Source: JAGVPT01 sp963772165
GTDB lineage: Bacteria; Bacteroidota; Ignavibacteria; UBA10030; UBA8401
Assembly: GCA_963772165.1 (NCBI GenBank)
Contig: CAVYWA010000026.1
Span: 5,609 to 69,608 of the forward strand
Length of the DNA: 64,000 bases
Direction: 5' to 3'
Shown: positions 19,816 to 29,295 of the stretch, piece by piece
How positions within the stretch are numbered: the stretch's first letter is position 1
How the letters are laid out: each line of letters opens with the position of its first letter
The notes under the pieces: model-generated
What the model was told of the DNA's origin: nothing
What the model saw: the letters and a program-made list of their open reading frames with translations, nothing else
Database searches by the model: none
Translations under genes and position numbers: made by a program

Positions 19816-20769
19816 ATGAAAAAGGCGAGTATGACAATGCTGATTTTGTGCTGTTTATTCTCGACATCTCGCGGTAATCCCGCGTTGACAGGAAATTTGA
19901 GATTGGATTTAGTGGCATCGGCAAATGATTCAACGGCCGCGTCACACGAAATGTCAAAAACGGTTATGGGAAAGAAGAATCCACTTGTGACGGGATTATA
20001 TTCTCTCGTTATTCCCGGTGCAGGAGAATATACTACAGAGAATTATACAAAGTCTGCAATATTTCTTTCAGCCGAAGTGGTTTTGGTTGCTGCAGCTATT
20101 ATCTACAATAACAAAAGCAATAATCAATTCAATGTTTTCGAAAATTATGCTAATGCAAATTGGAGCATAGATCGATATGCAGAATGGATAAACAATCACG
20201 GTGCCGATTATCAGACCGGTTCCGGCCCTGGAAACGGAAATATCACCGTTTATCCTAATCCTACCCTGCAGCAGTATGCTCTCATGATTTCGCAGATCAA
20301 TGCATGGGAGAGCGCGCCTCATAGCGAAGGTTTTTCGCACAATCTTCCGAATTATGACCCTACCTCATGGACTAACGGAGAGTCATGGTATGAGCTGATC
20401 GGAAAATATGTCCAGTTCAAATATGGCTGGTCTTCGTATCCTTCAAATGGTGTGCAGGTCATCAACGGTATTTCCATTCCCATCCCGGCATCTGACGGTG
20501 GAAATTATCTCAACGGTCCTACGCCGGCGAATTGGTTGACTCAGCAGGTCAATTATATGAAAAGCCGGCAGCTCGCGAACGATTATTACAATTACGCACA
20601 GACAATGATCAAGCTTATGGTAGTAAATCATATCATCAGCGCCTTTGATGCTTTTCTTTCTGCAAAGTCGTATAACAAAGGAATTTCAAGTTCAGTTGAA
20701 ATTAGGACAATGAATATTGGCGGCGTCGTTGCACTGACACCGTCATTAGATGTTAAAATTGGATTCTGA
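19816..20769 (+). CDS. Hypothetical envelope protein, DUF5683-like start
   Basis: 317 residues with a signal peptide (TMLILCCLFSTSRGNP). Residues of about 50-95 (NPLVTGLYSLVIPGAGEYTT ... SAIFLSAEVVLVAAAIIY) match the pattern of small membrane domains annotated DUF5683, with SLVIPGAGEY and a following hydrophobic helix. The remainder is rich in Asn, Tyr and Trp and ends with a barrel-like strand (IRTMNIGGVVALTPSLDVKIGF). ATG 19816 is preferred to GTG 19807 because AAGGTG lies 7 nt upstream of it. It precedes the metal efflux operon by 62 bp, but a functional link is not shown. Confidence 0.65.
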   Translation: MKKASMTMLILCCLFSTSRGNPALTGNLRLDLVASANDSTAASHEMSKTVMGKKNPLVTGLYSLVIPGAGEYTTENYTKSAIFLSAEVVLVAAAIIYNNKSNNQFNVFENYANANWSIDRYAEWINNHGADYQTGSGPGNGNITVYPNPTLQQYALMISQINAWESAPHSEGFSHNLPNYDPTSWTNGESWYELIGKYVQFKYGWSSYPSNGVQVINGISIPIPASDGGNYLNGPTPANWLTQQVNYMKSRQLANDYYNYAQTMIKLMVVNHIISAFDAFLSAKSYNKGISSSVEIRTMNIGGVVALTPSLDVKIGF

Positions 20770-20831
20770 AACGATCACGAAAATGTCTCACTTAATTTCT
20801 CCATTTGCATCACTAAAGGCTTAGACGTTCT

Positions 20832-22124
20832 ATGATGAGATCATTCAAATTCATTGCCGGTTTCCTCTTCGCCGTGCAGGCTTCCTGCCCGGCACAGGCG
20901 GCCGGAACCCGCACCGATACTGTTGCCATTACTCTCCAGCAAGCGGAAGGGCTTTTTTTGAAGAATAATTTGCAGCTGCTGGCAGCGCGGTTCAACATCG
21001 ATGCTGCAAAGGCGACGGTCTACCAGGCAGAACTTTGGAGTAACCCCAATATTTCCATCGAACAAAATGCCTACAACAAATTCACAAAAAAGTATTTCGA
21101 CGTCACCAAAACCGGAAACACGGAAGTCCAGCTGCAGCAATTAATTCTTCTGGCGGGAAAACGCGACAAGCAGATCCGTTTGGCAGAGATCAACTCGCAG
21201 ATTGCCGAAAATACCTTTTACGATCTGCTCCGGGCATTAAAGTTTGAACTGAGGACGAATTTTTTTGACCTCTATTTCCTGCAGCAATCGCTCGCATTTT
21301 ATGATCAGACCATCCCCAACGTGAGGAAGACCGTCGCGGCGACAGAAACCATCTATCAAAAACGGTCTATTCTCCTCTCCGAAGTTTTGCGTTTAAAATC
21401 TCTTCTCTTCTCGCTCGAAAACGAGAGGCTTGGCTTGCAAAACCAGGTATCGGAAATCGAACACGGGATGGGCGTTCTCTTGCGCGACACTTCAGGAACT
21501 GCATCGTACTTTGTCCCGCAGCTCGACAAAAGCACACTCGACAGCATCCGGGTCGATACTCTTTCGCTGCAGGATGTTGTTGCAACGGCTTTGGAAAAAC
21601 GTCCGGACTATAAAAATACAAAATCCCAGATAGAGTACGAGGAGGCAAATCTCTCGCTCCAAAAAGCAATGAGAATCCCCGACCTCACTGTTGGTGGGAC
21701 ATATTCACGCGCTGGGAGCTACATCCCCGATTACTATGCGCTGACCCTGTCGATCGATCTCCCCATTTTCAACCGGAATCAAGGAAATGTTGAAGTATCG
21801 GAAAACACCCTGGAAGCGAACAAACTATTGCGCGAGTATTCCCAAAAATCGCTTGAGAAGGAAATTGCCACGGCATACAAAAAAGCGATCGATACCGACA
21901 GCCTGTTCAGAGCATTCGACAAAAAATTCACGGGCGAATACAAAACACTGGTCGACGGAATGGATGCAGATTATCAAAAACGAAACATTACCATCATTGA
22001 GTTTACGGATTTTTACGAGTCCTACAGAACAAGCATGCTGCAGATGAATCAACTTCAAAACGACAGGATTGACGCTTTTGAAGGATTGAATTATGCCGCA
22101 GGAACGAGCTTGATCAATCCGTAA
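20832..22124 (+). CDS. TolC-family outer-membrane channel of a heavy-metal efflux system (CzcC-like)
   Basis: 430 residues with signal peptide (FKFIAGFLFAVQASCPAQAA). Two outer membrane efflux protein repeats are visible: the first from ITLQQAEGLFLKNNLQLLAARF, the second from LSLQDVVATALEKRPDYKNTKSQIEYEEANL. The strand GGTYSRAGSYIPDYYALTLSIDLPIFNRNQGNV is the usual second barrel hairpin; PIFNRNQG is characteristic of CzcC/CusC relatives. The protein should trimerise to give the exit duct for the adaptor and pump encoded immediately downstream (gap of 39 bp to the adaptor). Confidence 0.93.
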   Translation: MMRSFKFIAGFLFAVQASCPAQAAGTRTDTVAITLQQAEGLFLKNNLQLLAARFNIDAAKATVYQAELWSNPNISIEQNAYNKFTKKYFDVTKTGNTEVQLQQLILLAGKRDKQIRLAEINSQIAENTFYDLLRALKFELRTNFFDLYFLQQSLAFYDQTIPNVRKTVAATETIYQKRSILLSEVLRLKSLLFSLENERLGLQNQVSEIEHGMGVLLRDTSGTASYFVPQLDKSTLDSIRVDTLSLQDVVATALEKRPDYKNTKSQIEYEEANLSLQKAMRIPDLTVGGTYSRAGSYIPDYYALTLSIDLPIFNRNQGNVEVSENTLEANKLLREYSQKSLEKEIATAYKKAIDTDSLFRAFDKKFTGEYKTLVDGMDADYQKRNITIIEFTDFYESYRTSMLQMNQLQNDRIDAFEGLNYAAGTSLINP

Positions 22125-22163
22125 ATTAACTTCGATTCAATCGATTTCAAAGGAATGATTTTT

Positions 22164-23232
22164 ATGAAAACAATAGAATTTTTTGCCAGGAATTTGATCC
22201 TTTTGGTCGGTACACTCTTTGTGATTATGGCGGGCACCGGGTGCCAGGAAAAAAGCGACGCAGGTTCGATCGCACAGGAAACATCGAAGAAGCCGATCGT
22301 TTCCGATGATGGAAAAACTATCCGGTTTCCATCCGCGACAGCCGGTTTGCAGCAAATACAAACGACGGAAGCGCGGGAAGGAACGGCGTTGATCTCGGTG
22401 ATTGCTCCGGCACGCGTTGTCGCCACTATTTCTCCGGCGGCGACGCTCTCGAGAAACATTATGCTCTTCGAGTCTCCGGACGTAACTACATTATATTCGC
22501 AGTACCGCCAGAGCAGTTCCAACGTCGACCTGACGTCGAAGAATCTCGTTCACGTCAAAGAGATGTACAACAATCAAGGAGCTACCGCACGAGACCTCAA
22601 CCAAGCGGAAACCGACGCCGCGAACGCCCGCGCCTCGATGGGTGAAATGGAAGGAAGGCTAAGAGCGTATGGATTTAATCCTGCAGAGCTCGAATCCGTC
22701 ACAACACAGACGGCGTGGCTGATGTCCGACGTTCCTGAAACCGAGCTTCACAAAGTACAAAAAAGGGGAGAACGTTGAAATCGTGTTTTCTTCTTTTCCC
22801 GACAAAAAATTTATTGGCAAGGCGGCTGCCATCGGCGATGTTGTCGACCCTGTAACACGAACAGTGAAAGTCCGGGTCACGCTACAGAATCCGAGCGGAC
22901 GGCTTCTTCCTGGAATGTTTGCAAGGGTCAATTTTAGTTATCCGCAACGAGGCGTCATCCTTTTGCCTCTCGACGCAATCGTAACAGTTGATGCCAACGA
23001 CTACGTTTTCGTTCAGACTGCAGAAGGAGAATTCAGCCGGCGGATGGTGACTATCTCCAACGCAAATGAACAGAGTGCCGTTGTGCTCAACGGCATTTCT
23101 GCGGGAGAAAAAGTCGTCACAAGCGGCACTATGCTCCTCAAGGGGCTTAGTTTTGGGTACTGGATACTCGTCGGGCGCATCGCAGCATTTCCACGAAGAA
23201 CACGAAAATACACGAAGGCTTGGATTAAATAA
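22164..23232 (+). CDS. RND efflux periplasmic adaptor (CzcB/CusB-like lipoprotein), frame interrupted once
   Basis: A membrane-fusion protein linking channel and pump. ATG 22164 is chosen because AAAGGA lies about 9 nt upstream. A signal peptide ends in MAGTGC, a plausible lipobox. The first piece contains the helical hairpin (YSQYRQSSSNVDLTSKNLVHV ... GATARDLNQAETDAANARA) and stops at 22778. The second continues with VEIVFSSFPDKKFIGKAAAI and VVDPVTRTVKVRVTLQNP, the beta-barrel domain typical of the family. Removing one A from AAAAAA at 22759-22764 gives HKVQKGENVEIVFSS. The C-terminus reads into a family E repeat (23191-23218) after LLKGLSFGY, so its last 20 residues may not be native. Confidence 0.85.
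23191..23218. repeat. Dispersed repeat, family E (CACGAAGAACACGAAAATACACGAAGG type)
   Basis: Three CACGAA steps in a row (CACGAAGAA, CACGAAAATA, CACGAAGG) at the 3' end of the adaptor gene. Only one copy is seen in the window. Similar CACGAA-step elements are known to me as scattered intergenic repeats in unrelated genomes. Confidence 0.5.
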
Positions 23233-23244
23233 CTTTAGAAAAAT

Positions 23245-26200
23245 ATGATTCGAAAATTACTCGCCTCTGCCCTTAATCAACGGCTTGCCACGCTTTCGCT
23301 CGTCCTCGCCATTATTGTTATTGGCGCATGGTCGTGGGAGACTTTGAGAAAGGAAGCATATCCTGACATTGGCGACACTCAAGTCACCGTCATCACTCTT
23401 TTTCCGGGACGCGCTGCCGAAGAAGTAGAACAGCAGGTCACGCTCCCCATTGAACGCGCCCTTAATGCGGTTCCGAACGTCATCAGCCGCCGTTCAAAAA
23501 CCATTTTCGGACTTTCGGTCATTGAGTTAACATTTGAAGACGGTACCGACGACTACTTTGCGCGGCAAAGGGTTCTCGAAAAGCTGAATGATGCTGTTCT
23601 CCCCGACGGTGTCAGCCCATCGCTCGGCCCGCTGACCGGGCCGGTCGGAGAGATTTTTCGGTACGTTATCGAAGCCGACGAGGGTCACACGCCGATGGAC
23701 CTGCGAACGCTGCAGGACTGGGTCGTTACACCGCGGCTTCTTCAGGTTCCGGGCGTGGCGGACGTCGTGAACTTCGGCGGATTGGTGAAGCAGTATCACG
23801 TCATTACATCGCCCGACAGACTGCAGCGCTACAATCTTTCCGTCCAAAACGTCATCGATGCGATTACGGCAAACAACCTCAACACCGGCGGCAATATTAT
23901 CCAGCGCGGAGGGCAAGGGTTCGTTGTGCGGGGGATCGGCGCCATCCATACGATCGACGACATCAAGAATATCGTCGTCACATCGATCAACGGAGTTCCC
24001 GTGTTCATTCGCGACCTGGCGAGCGTGGAGGAGTTTCCTCTCCCGCCGGCCGGCATTCTTGGATATACGCTTCAGCCGAATGATTCGACGCGAATCGATG
24101 TAAACTCGAGCATTCAAGGACTGATTGCCATGCGGCGTGGGGAAAATCCATCCGACGTCGTCGAGGCGCTGAAGGAACGAGTCAACGAAATTAATGAGAA
24201 CGACTTGCCGGCGGGAGTCCGTCTTCACATCACCTACGACCGGAGCGAGCTCGTCAATTACACGATCGATACGGTCTCCCGCACTCTGTTCGAAGGCTTT
24301 TCGATTGTCATTATTGTTTTGATATTTTTCATCGGCAGCGTTCGCGCAGCTCTCGTGGTCGCGACAACGATTCCGGTATCGATGCTCTTCGCTTTCAGCA
24401 TGATGAAACTCACGGGCATTCCGGCCAACCTTCTCTCCCTCGGCGCGGTTGATTTCGGCATCATCGTCGACGGGGCGGTCGTCATGGTGGAAAACATTAT
24501 GCGGCGGTATCGCGATGCAACGCCGGAGGAACGGAAGCAAGGAATTATTCGTTTTACGTTATCGTCGGCACAAGAGGTAGGACGGGAGATTTTTTTCTCG
24601 ATCACCATCATTATTCTTGCCTATTTGCCGATTTTTTCCTTCCAGCGGGTTGAAGGAAAACTCTTCTCGCCGATGGCCTATACGCTTGCGTACGCCATCA
24701 CCGGCTCCATGCTTCTCGCACTCACGGCAATTCCGGTGTTGATGACGATGATCTATCGCAAGCATTTTGAATCGGAAAATCCGGGAAGTATCGAGTGGCA
24801 TAATCCGGTCTACGAATGGATCGAGCGGAAATATAAAAAAATTATCGATGTGCTGACGCAGTATGCTGTTGCGACGACGATCGTGTCTGCCGTTATCGTC
24901 GTTATGGTGATTGTCCTTGGCGCGAAAAAGATCGGAACGGAATTTCTTCCCGAGCTTGATGAAGGATCGCTGAACATTCGCTGTTTTTTCCCCGTCGGTA
25001 TTTCGCTAAAAGAATCATCAAACTATTGTCCGGTCATCCGGAATGTCATCAGCCGGCATAAGCAGGTAAATGTGGTTCTTACGCAGTTGGGAAGGAACGA
25101 CGACGGGACCGACCCCTACGGACCAAACCGGCTCGAGATTTTTGTCGGCCTGCGGGATTACTCAACATGGAGCAAGCAAATCTCAAAAGAAGAATTGCTC
25201 AGGCAGATCAAGGACGAGCTTGAGGATGCGGTGCCGGGGGCTCAATTTTCATTCTCGCAGCCGATCCTCGACAATGTGACGGAAGCCGTCACGGGGAGTG
25301 TTGCCGATCTTGCAATCCTTATCAACGGCGATGATTTGAAATTGATGCGCTCGAAAGCTGATTCAATACTTGCGATCATTAAAACGATTCCCGGCGCAAG
25401 CGAAAGCGGCATCGAGCAAGAGGGCGATCAGGCTCAATTGACAGTCGATATCGATCGGACCGCTGTTGCACGCTACGGGATCAATGTGAGCGATGTGCAA
25501 AGAATGATAGAAGCGGCGATCGGGGGAAAAACTGTCGGCAAGCTCTACGAAGGAGAAAAAAGGTTCGATATCGTTGTCCGCTATACTTCCGAATATCGCG
25601 CATCGATAGAATCGGTCCGCGACATGCTCGTCCCTTCCCCTTCGGGAGGCCGCATTCCCATTTCGCAGCTTGCGACGATCAAACTTATTGACGGACCGAC
25701 AATTATCCAGCGCGAAGACGGACTGCGCCAAATTTCGGTCCGCACAAATATCCGGGGACGCGACCAGGGAAGCTTTGTGGCGGAGGCGCAAGCGAAAGTC
25801 GCCGGGGCGATCACGCTTCCAAAGGGATATTCGATGTCGTGGGGCGGTCAGTTTGAAAATCTCTCCCGGGCAGGGAAACGGCTTGCCGTTGTTATCCCCC
25901 TCACCATCGGCATTATTTTTCTCCTTCTTTTCACGATGTACCGGAATGTCTGGCATGTGGGCGTGGCAATGGCGAGCATCCCTTTTGCGCTGATCGGCGG
26001 AATTTGTGCGCTGCTGATCCGTGGCTACCCCTTCAATGTTTCGGCAGGAGTCGGCTTCATTTCTCTCTTCGGCGTTTCAATCATTGCCGGCGTTCTCTTT
26101 GTCTCGCGGGCGAATCGCCTGATGGATGATCTCGACCTTAATATTCTCGAGGCCGTCAAGCGTGCCGCCGCAATCCAACTACGCCCGAATTTGATGACGA

Positions 26201-26400
26201 TGCTCCTTGCACTGCTCGGACTTATACCGGCAGCCAGGGCCACCGGCATCGGCTCCGACGTGCAGCGACCTCTCGCGACGGTTATCGTCGGCGGTTTGTC
26301 ATCCGCTCTTATCATGACGCCGTTGGTGCTGCCAGCGATTTACCTTGTATTTGTGCGACGCAAGAACAACAAAAACCAACCCCCATCAACCGAACAATGA
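23245..26400 (+). CDS. Heavy-metal efflux RND pump (CzcA/CusA family)
   Basis: 1051 residues, full length for a HME-RND inner-membrane proton/metal antiporter. The N-terminus MIRKLLASALNQRLATLSLV and the EAYPDIGDTQVTVITLFPG loop are typical. TM4 carries VDFGIIVDGAVVMVEN (D403, D409 and E416 region), the DFG-x3-DGAVV-x-VEN signature that separates metal pumps from drug pumps. Two large periplasmic loops follow TM1 and TM7 (GTEFLPELDEGSLNIRCFFP). The last third has the Pro-rich TM helices and GIGSDVQRPLATVIVGGL near the end. Together with the preceding channel and adaptor it makes a complete tripartite exporter, probably for divalent cations (Co/Zn/Cd/Ni) or Cu/Ag; the ion is not readable. Confidence 0.96.
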   Translation: MIRKLLASALNQRLATLSLVLAIIVIGAWSWETLRKEAYPDIGDTQVTVITLFPGRAAEEVEQQVTLPIERALNAVPNVISRRSKTIFGLSVIELTFEDGTDDYFARQRVLEKLNDAVLPDGVSPSLGPLTGPVGEIFRYVIEADEGHTPMDLRTLQDWVVTPRLLQVPGVADVVNFGGLVKQYHVITSPDRLQRYNLSVQNVIDAITANNLNTGGNIIQRGGQGFVVRGIGAIHTIDDIKNIVVTSINGVPVFIRDLASVEEFPLPPAGILGYTLQPNDSTRIDVNSSIQGLIAMRRGENPSDVVEALKERVNEINENDLPAGVRLHITYDRSELVNYTIDTVSRTLFEGFSIVIIVLIFFIGSVRAALVVATTIPVSMLFAFSMMKLTGIPANLLSLGAVDFGIIVDGAVVMVENIMRRYRDATPEERKQGIIRFTLSSAQEVGREIFFSITIIILAYLPIFSFQRVEGKLFSPMAYTLAYAITGSMLLALTAIPVLMTMIYRKHFESENPGSIEWHNPVYEWIERKYKKIIDVLTQYAVATTIVSAVIVVMVIVLGAKKIGTEFLPELDEGSLNIRCFFPVGISLKESSNYCPVIRNVISRHKQVNVVLTQLGRNDDGTDPYGPNRLEIFVGLRDYSTWSKQISKEELLRQIKDELEDAVPGAQFSFSQPILDNVTEAVTGSVADLAILINGDDLKLMRSKADSILAIIKTIPGASESGIEQEGDQAQLTVDIDRTAVARYGINVSDVQRMIEAAIGGKTVGKLYEGEKRFDIVVRYTSEYRASIESVRDMLVPSPSGGRIPISQLATIKLIDGPTIIQREDGLRQISVRTNIRGRDQGSFVAEAQAKVAGAITLPKGYSMSWGGQFENLSRAGKRLAVVIPLTIGIIFLLLFTMYRNVWHVGVAMASIPFALIGGICALLIRGYPFNVSAGVGFISLFGVSIIAGVLFVSRANRLMDDLDLNILEAVKRAAAIQLRPNLMTMLLALLGLIPAARATGIGSDVQRPLATVIVGGLSSALIMTPLVLPAIYLVFVRRKNNKNQPPSTEQ

Positions 26401-26407
26401 GGCCGCT

Positions 26408-26707
26408 ATGCTCGAAGTAACAATCTTCCTTGACGAAGACGATATGGTCAAAGATGAATCGTTGTACCAGTATATCATGAAATACCTTCTTCATCATCAT
26501 ATCAAGGGGGCGTCGGTTTTTGCGGCGATGGGGGGCTACGGCGTGAAACGTCATCTCCATTACCCGCGCAAGATCGGTGCATCCGGTGAGGGGCCCATCA
26601 TGATTCTCTTCATCGATGAGGAAGAAAAGATCAAAGAGGTCCTTCCACATTTGAAAGAGGTCGTTGCGGAAGGGCTTATTGTGGTGAAGAAGGTTGAACG
26701 GGCGTGA
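26408..26707 (+). CDS. DUF190 (PII-like) protein
   Basis: 99 residues. MLEVTIFLDEDDMVKDESLYQYIMKYLLHHHIKGASVFAAMGGYG is the DUF190 pattern, with the second half GPIMILFIDEEEKIKEVLPHLKEVV. Known structures of the family are PII-like trimers with ferredoxin-like folds; ligands are mostly unknown. The start ATG 26408 lies 7 bp behind the pump stop, which points to co-translation. An upstream in-frame start inside the pump gene (26345) is ignored. The three consecutive His residues (HHH, about 28-30) and the YGVKRHLHYP loop could bind a metal, and the setting suggests a sensor or regulator of the efflux pump; this is inference. Confidence 0.88.
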   Translation: MLEVTIFLDEDDMVKDESLYQYIMKYLLHHHIKGASVFAAMGGYGVKRHLHYPRKIGASGEGPIMILFIDEEEKIKEVLPHLKEVVAEGLIVVKKVERA

Positions 26708-26725
26708 AGCAGACTCTTCAATTGA

Positions 26726-26791
26726 CAATCAACAATGATCAATCAACAGGCACAGATCAAAGGATAGTTGTTCATTGTTGATTGTTGATTG
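26726..26791. repeat. Inverted repeat of family D between convergent genes, likely bidirectional terminator
   Basis: CAATCAACAATGATCAATCA (26726-26745) faces GTTGTTCATTGTTGATTG, extending to 26791, across about 20 nt. The arms are built from CAATGA/CAATCA steps. The same family lies at 37315-37455. Both flanking genes end here. Confidence 0.65.
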
Positions 26792-26801
26792 AATATTGCC
26801 C

Positions 26802-29234
26802 TCAAATTCGGAATGCAACTTTAAAGACAACGTTTCGCGGCTCTTCCCAGCTTGCTCCGGTCGTATAAGCACCTTTGATAAGATGAATGTGGTTCAATAT
26901 GTTGGTGATATAGATTGACGGCTCGTAAGTGCTCCCTCCCTTAAGACGAAAAGTGTGCCCTGCACTAAGATTAAATATCCAGTACGGAGTTGTGTGGGCC
27001 GCTTGATTGAAATCGAATAATCCTGTTTTGTAGATGGAAACGTCTTCCGGGTGGCCGTTAGAAAGTCCTGATCCGTACGTTGCCTCTGGATTAACGTACC
27101 AATCCTGGGTCTGGTAGTTGAGATCAGCGACAATCGAAAGCCTTTGATCATGATCAAGGTCGGTCGCCGCTCCGTCGCTGCTTGGGGGCAAGAAACCTCC
27201 GGTCAGCGGACCCGATCCGACGGCATGAATAATTGAAGAGTTCAGATGGCCCGAGAATGGAGTTGTCGGATCGCTATAGGAAAGTGAACACTCGATTCCG
27301 GTTGTCTTTACAGTAGCAATATTGAACGGTGTCTTGATTGCAGTGTTACCGATTTGCGCATCATCCGTGAATGGACTGGCATCCTTGAAAAAGGCCGCCA
27401 TCTTTAACCGCAGATTAGATGGAAAACTGCGGGTGTAGACGGCTTCGTAGTAGGAGTCGCGCTCTGGATATGTGGGTGTTACTGAGTTGCTCGCATATTG
27501 AGCTATCGATCTCAGTGCTTCAATATTCGTAGGCATGAAGAGCCTGCCGTAATACAAGTACGCTGAACTATTTTCATCGATGAGAAAATTCCACCGGATG
27601 CGCGGGCTGACCTGTCGCTCGAGTGGGACATCCGGAGCGATATGCTGGTCATAACGCGCACCCAGATCAAACGATGTCCAGTCGAGAGGACGCCATTCCG
27701 TTTCTGCAAATACTCCAAAATCCGAACCTGCAAAGTCGGTAAGGATCGATGGTCCAGAGTTTTGCAAAGAATCCCGTGACGTAAAATTCTCGTCCCCTCC
27801 GGTGACGCTGATGTTGAATCCAACCTTATACATATACTGCGCCGCAAGCCTTTGGTCAAACGTCGAACGGATGCCGAGTGTCGTGAAACTCCTGTCTTCG
27901 AAAAGATTATAGTATGTGGTATCTCCGGCAAACTGAAAGTTTGGCGGATCAATATCACCGGGGGTGTAGATCAAGCCTCCTTCGCGGACGTACCCTCCGA
28001 TGAAAAAGTTTTCCTCTCGATCACTTTCTGCATTCATTGCGCGAAAATAAGAAATGGATTGCAGCGAATTTGTCGTTGCCTGCATATCGGAAGTGATTTG
28101 TACGGTGGGATCGAAAGGAATTTGGGTGGAGGTTCGTCCAAAACTGAGATTTGCCGTTATATAATCGATGTCGCTCATGATATAATCGAACTTGCCATAA
28201 AGGAAATAATCAAACCCATGGTCGTGGAATAGATTTGGCACCGGTGTGTCTATGCGGCGATCTGTTTCCTGCCGCGATCCGGAAACGTAATACCCCAGTT
28301 TGCCCAGGTGATCGCTCATCGACAAAGCCTCTCCGTCTGAATTAAGCGCCCTGAAAGGGCCAACACGTCCTCCGAGTGTATCACTCGAGGCGGCGGATGA
28401 CGGGCCGGATGCGACTGCACTTCCAGGAGAGAAGGGTTTAGTTCCGTTGAAAACAAGGTAACTCCCGACGTACGTCGAAGCGTCGAGATGAAATGTTCCT
28501 GTCGGGACACGGTTGTTCAGATCGATGACGGCAGACATCTGCCCGCCGTACTCGGCAGGGAAGCCCCCTGTGATAAACGTTGCACGGTCAATGACTTTTG
28601 GATCGACGACTTCATTCAATCCCCCAAACACGCCGAGCGGAACCGGAATGCCATCGATATAATACGTAAATTCTCCGTGTGATCCTCGGATATGAACCTC
28701 GCTTGTCGGGGCCCGTGCTGCCCCCGTGAGGTTTTGCTGAATCATGTTCGTCATTTGAGCGGTGGGTGGAGGGTGATAGGTCTCAGATTCGAAGGTTTGA
28801 TTGCCGGTCATCATATCGATATTCGAAACGCCAAGTTCACGCTGGCCGACCACTTCGACACCTTGAACTTGACCCTCCTGCGAGCGGAGATTAATTGTGT
28901 AGAGTGTGTGATCCCGATCTATCGGAATGGAATCTGTAAAAATTTCGTAACCGACAAACCAGGCGGTCAGCCTGTATAAGCCGGGTTGAATATTACGAAA
29001 CAAAACTTGTCCTACCATGTTGGTTGGGTTCTGAGCAATCAATTTCCTTTCACGCTGCAAGACTACTCGCGCTAGACCAATAGGAATTTTTTCTTTTGCG
29101 TCATAGACTGTTACCCTGAAATCTGTGCCCTCGTTGCCTTCAAGGACGGAAGTTGTTTCCAATGACTGTGCAGGAGAAGAACTAAACATGCAAAGGCATA
29201 GAAATATTACGGAATGAATTCTTTGAGTTCGCAT
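26802..29234 (-). CDS. TonB-dependent outer-membrane receptor with N-terminal carboxypeptidase-like domain
   Basis: 810 residues. A signal peptide (IHSVIFLCLCMFSSSPAQS) leads to a CarboxypepD-reg-like beta-sandwich (about 38-120: FRVTVYDAKEKIPIGLARVVL ... GLYRLTAWFVGYE). The plug domain follows (about 130-240: VEVVGQRELGV, MIQQNLTGAARAPTSEVHIRG, EFTYYIDGIPVP, DRATFITGGFPAEYGGQMSAVIDL). The rest is a 22-strand barrel with the end PRNVVFKVAFRI (terminal aromatic-x-Ile type). These receptors import large substrates such as siderophores, cobalamin or glycans using TonB energy; the substrate is not evident. The barrel protein 29296-29826 lies directly upstream on the same strand and may be part of the same transcript. 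The gene converges with the metal efflux operon. Confidence 0.94.
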   Translation of the reverse strand: MRTQRIHSVIFLCLCMFSSSPAQSLETTSVLEGNEGTDFRVTVYDAKEKIPIGLARVVLQRERKLIAQNPTNMVGQVLFRNIQPGLYRLTAWFVGYEIFTDSIPIDRDHTLYTINLRSQEGQVQGVEVVGQRELGVSNIDMMTGNQTFESETYHPPPTAQMTNMIQQNLTGAARAPTSEVHIRGSHGEFTYYIDGIPVPLGVFGGLNEVVDPKVIDRATFITGGFPAEYGGQMSAVIDLNNRVPTGTFHLDASTYVGSYLVFNGTKPFSPGSAVASGPSSAASSDTLGGRVGPFRALNSDGEALSMSDHLGKLGYYVSGSRQETDRRIDTPVPNLFHDHGFDYFLYGKFDYIMSDIDYITANLSFGRTSTQIPFDPTVQITSDMQATTNSLQSISYFRAMNAESDREENFFIGGYVREGGLIYTPGDIDPPNFQFAGDTTYYNLFEDRSFTTLGIRSTFDQRLAAQYMYKVGFNISVTGGDENFTSRDSLQNSGPSILTDFAGSDFGVFAETEWRPLDWTSFDLGARYDQHIAPDVPLERQVSPRIRWNFLIDENSSAYLYYGRLFMPTNIEALRSIAQYASNSVTPTYPERDSYYEAVYTRSFPSNLRLKMAAFFKDASPFTDDAQIGNTAIKTPFNIATVKTTGIECSLSYSDPTTPFSGHLNSSIIHAVGSGPLTGGFLPPSSDGAATDLDHDQRLSIVADLNYQTQDWYVNPEATYGSGLSNGHPEDVSIYKTGLFDFNQAAHTTPYWIFNLSAGHTFRLKGGSTYEPSIYITNILNHIHLIKGAYTTGASWEEPRNVVFKVAFRI

Positions 29235-29295
29235 CTTTACGGTTTTTATTAGCGGTACAGCAAACGAGGCTCAACGCAATCAGCCTTTTTGAACA

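Noticed and set aside
22759..22764. Programmed frameshift in the RND adaptor and other genes
   Set aside because: Slippery contexts differ between genes, affected families do not use recoding, and all events are the same +1 type, which fits sequencing error better.
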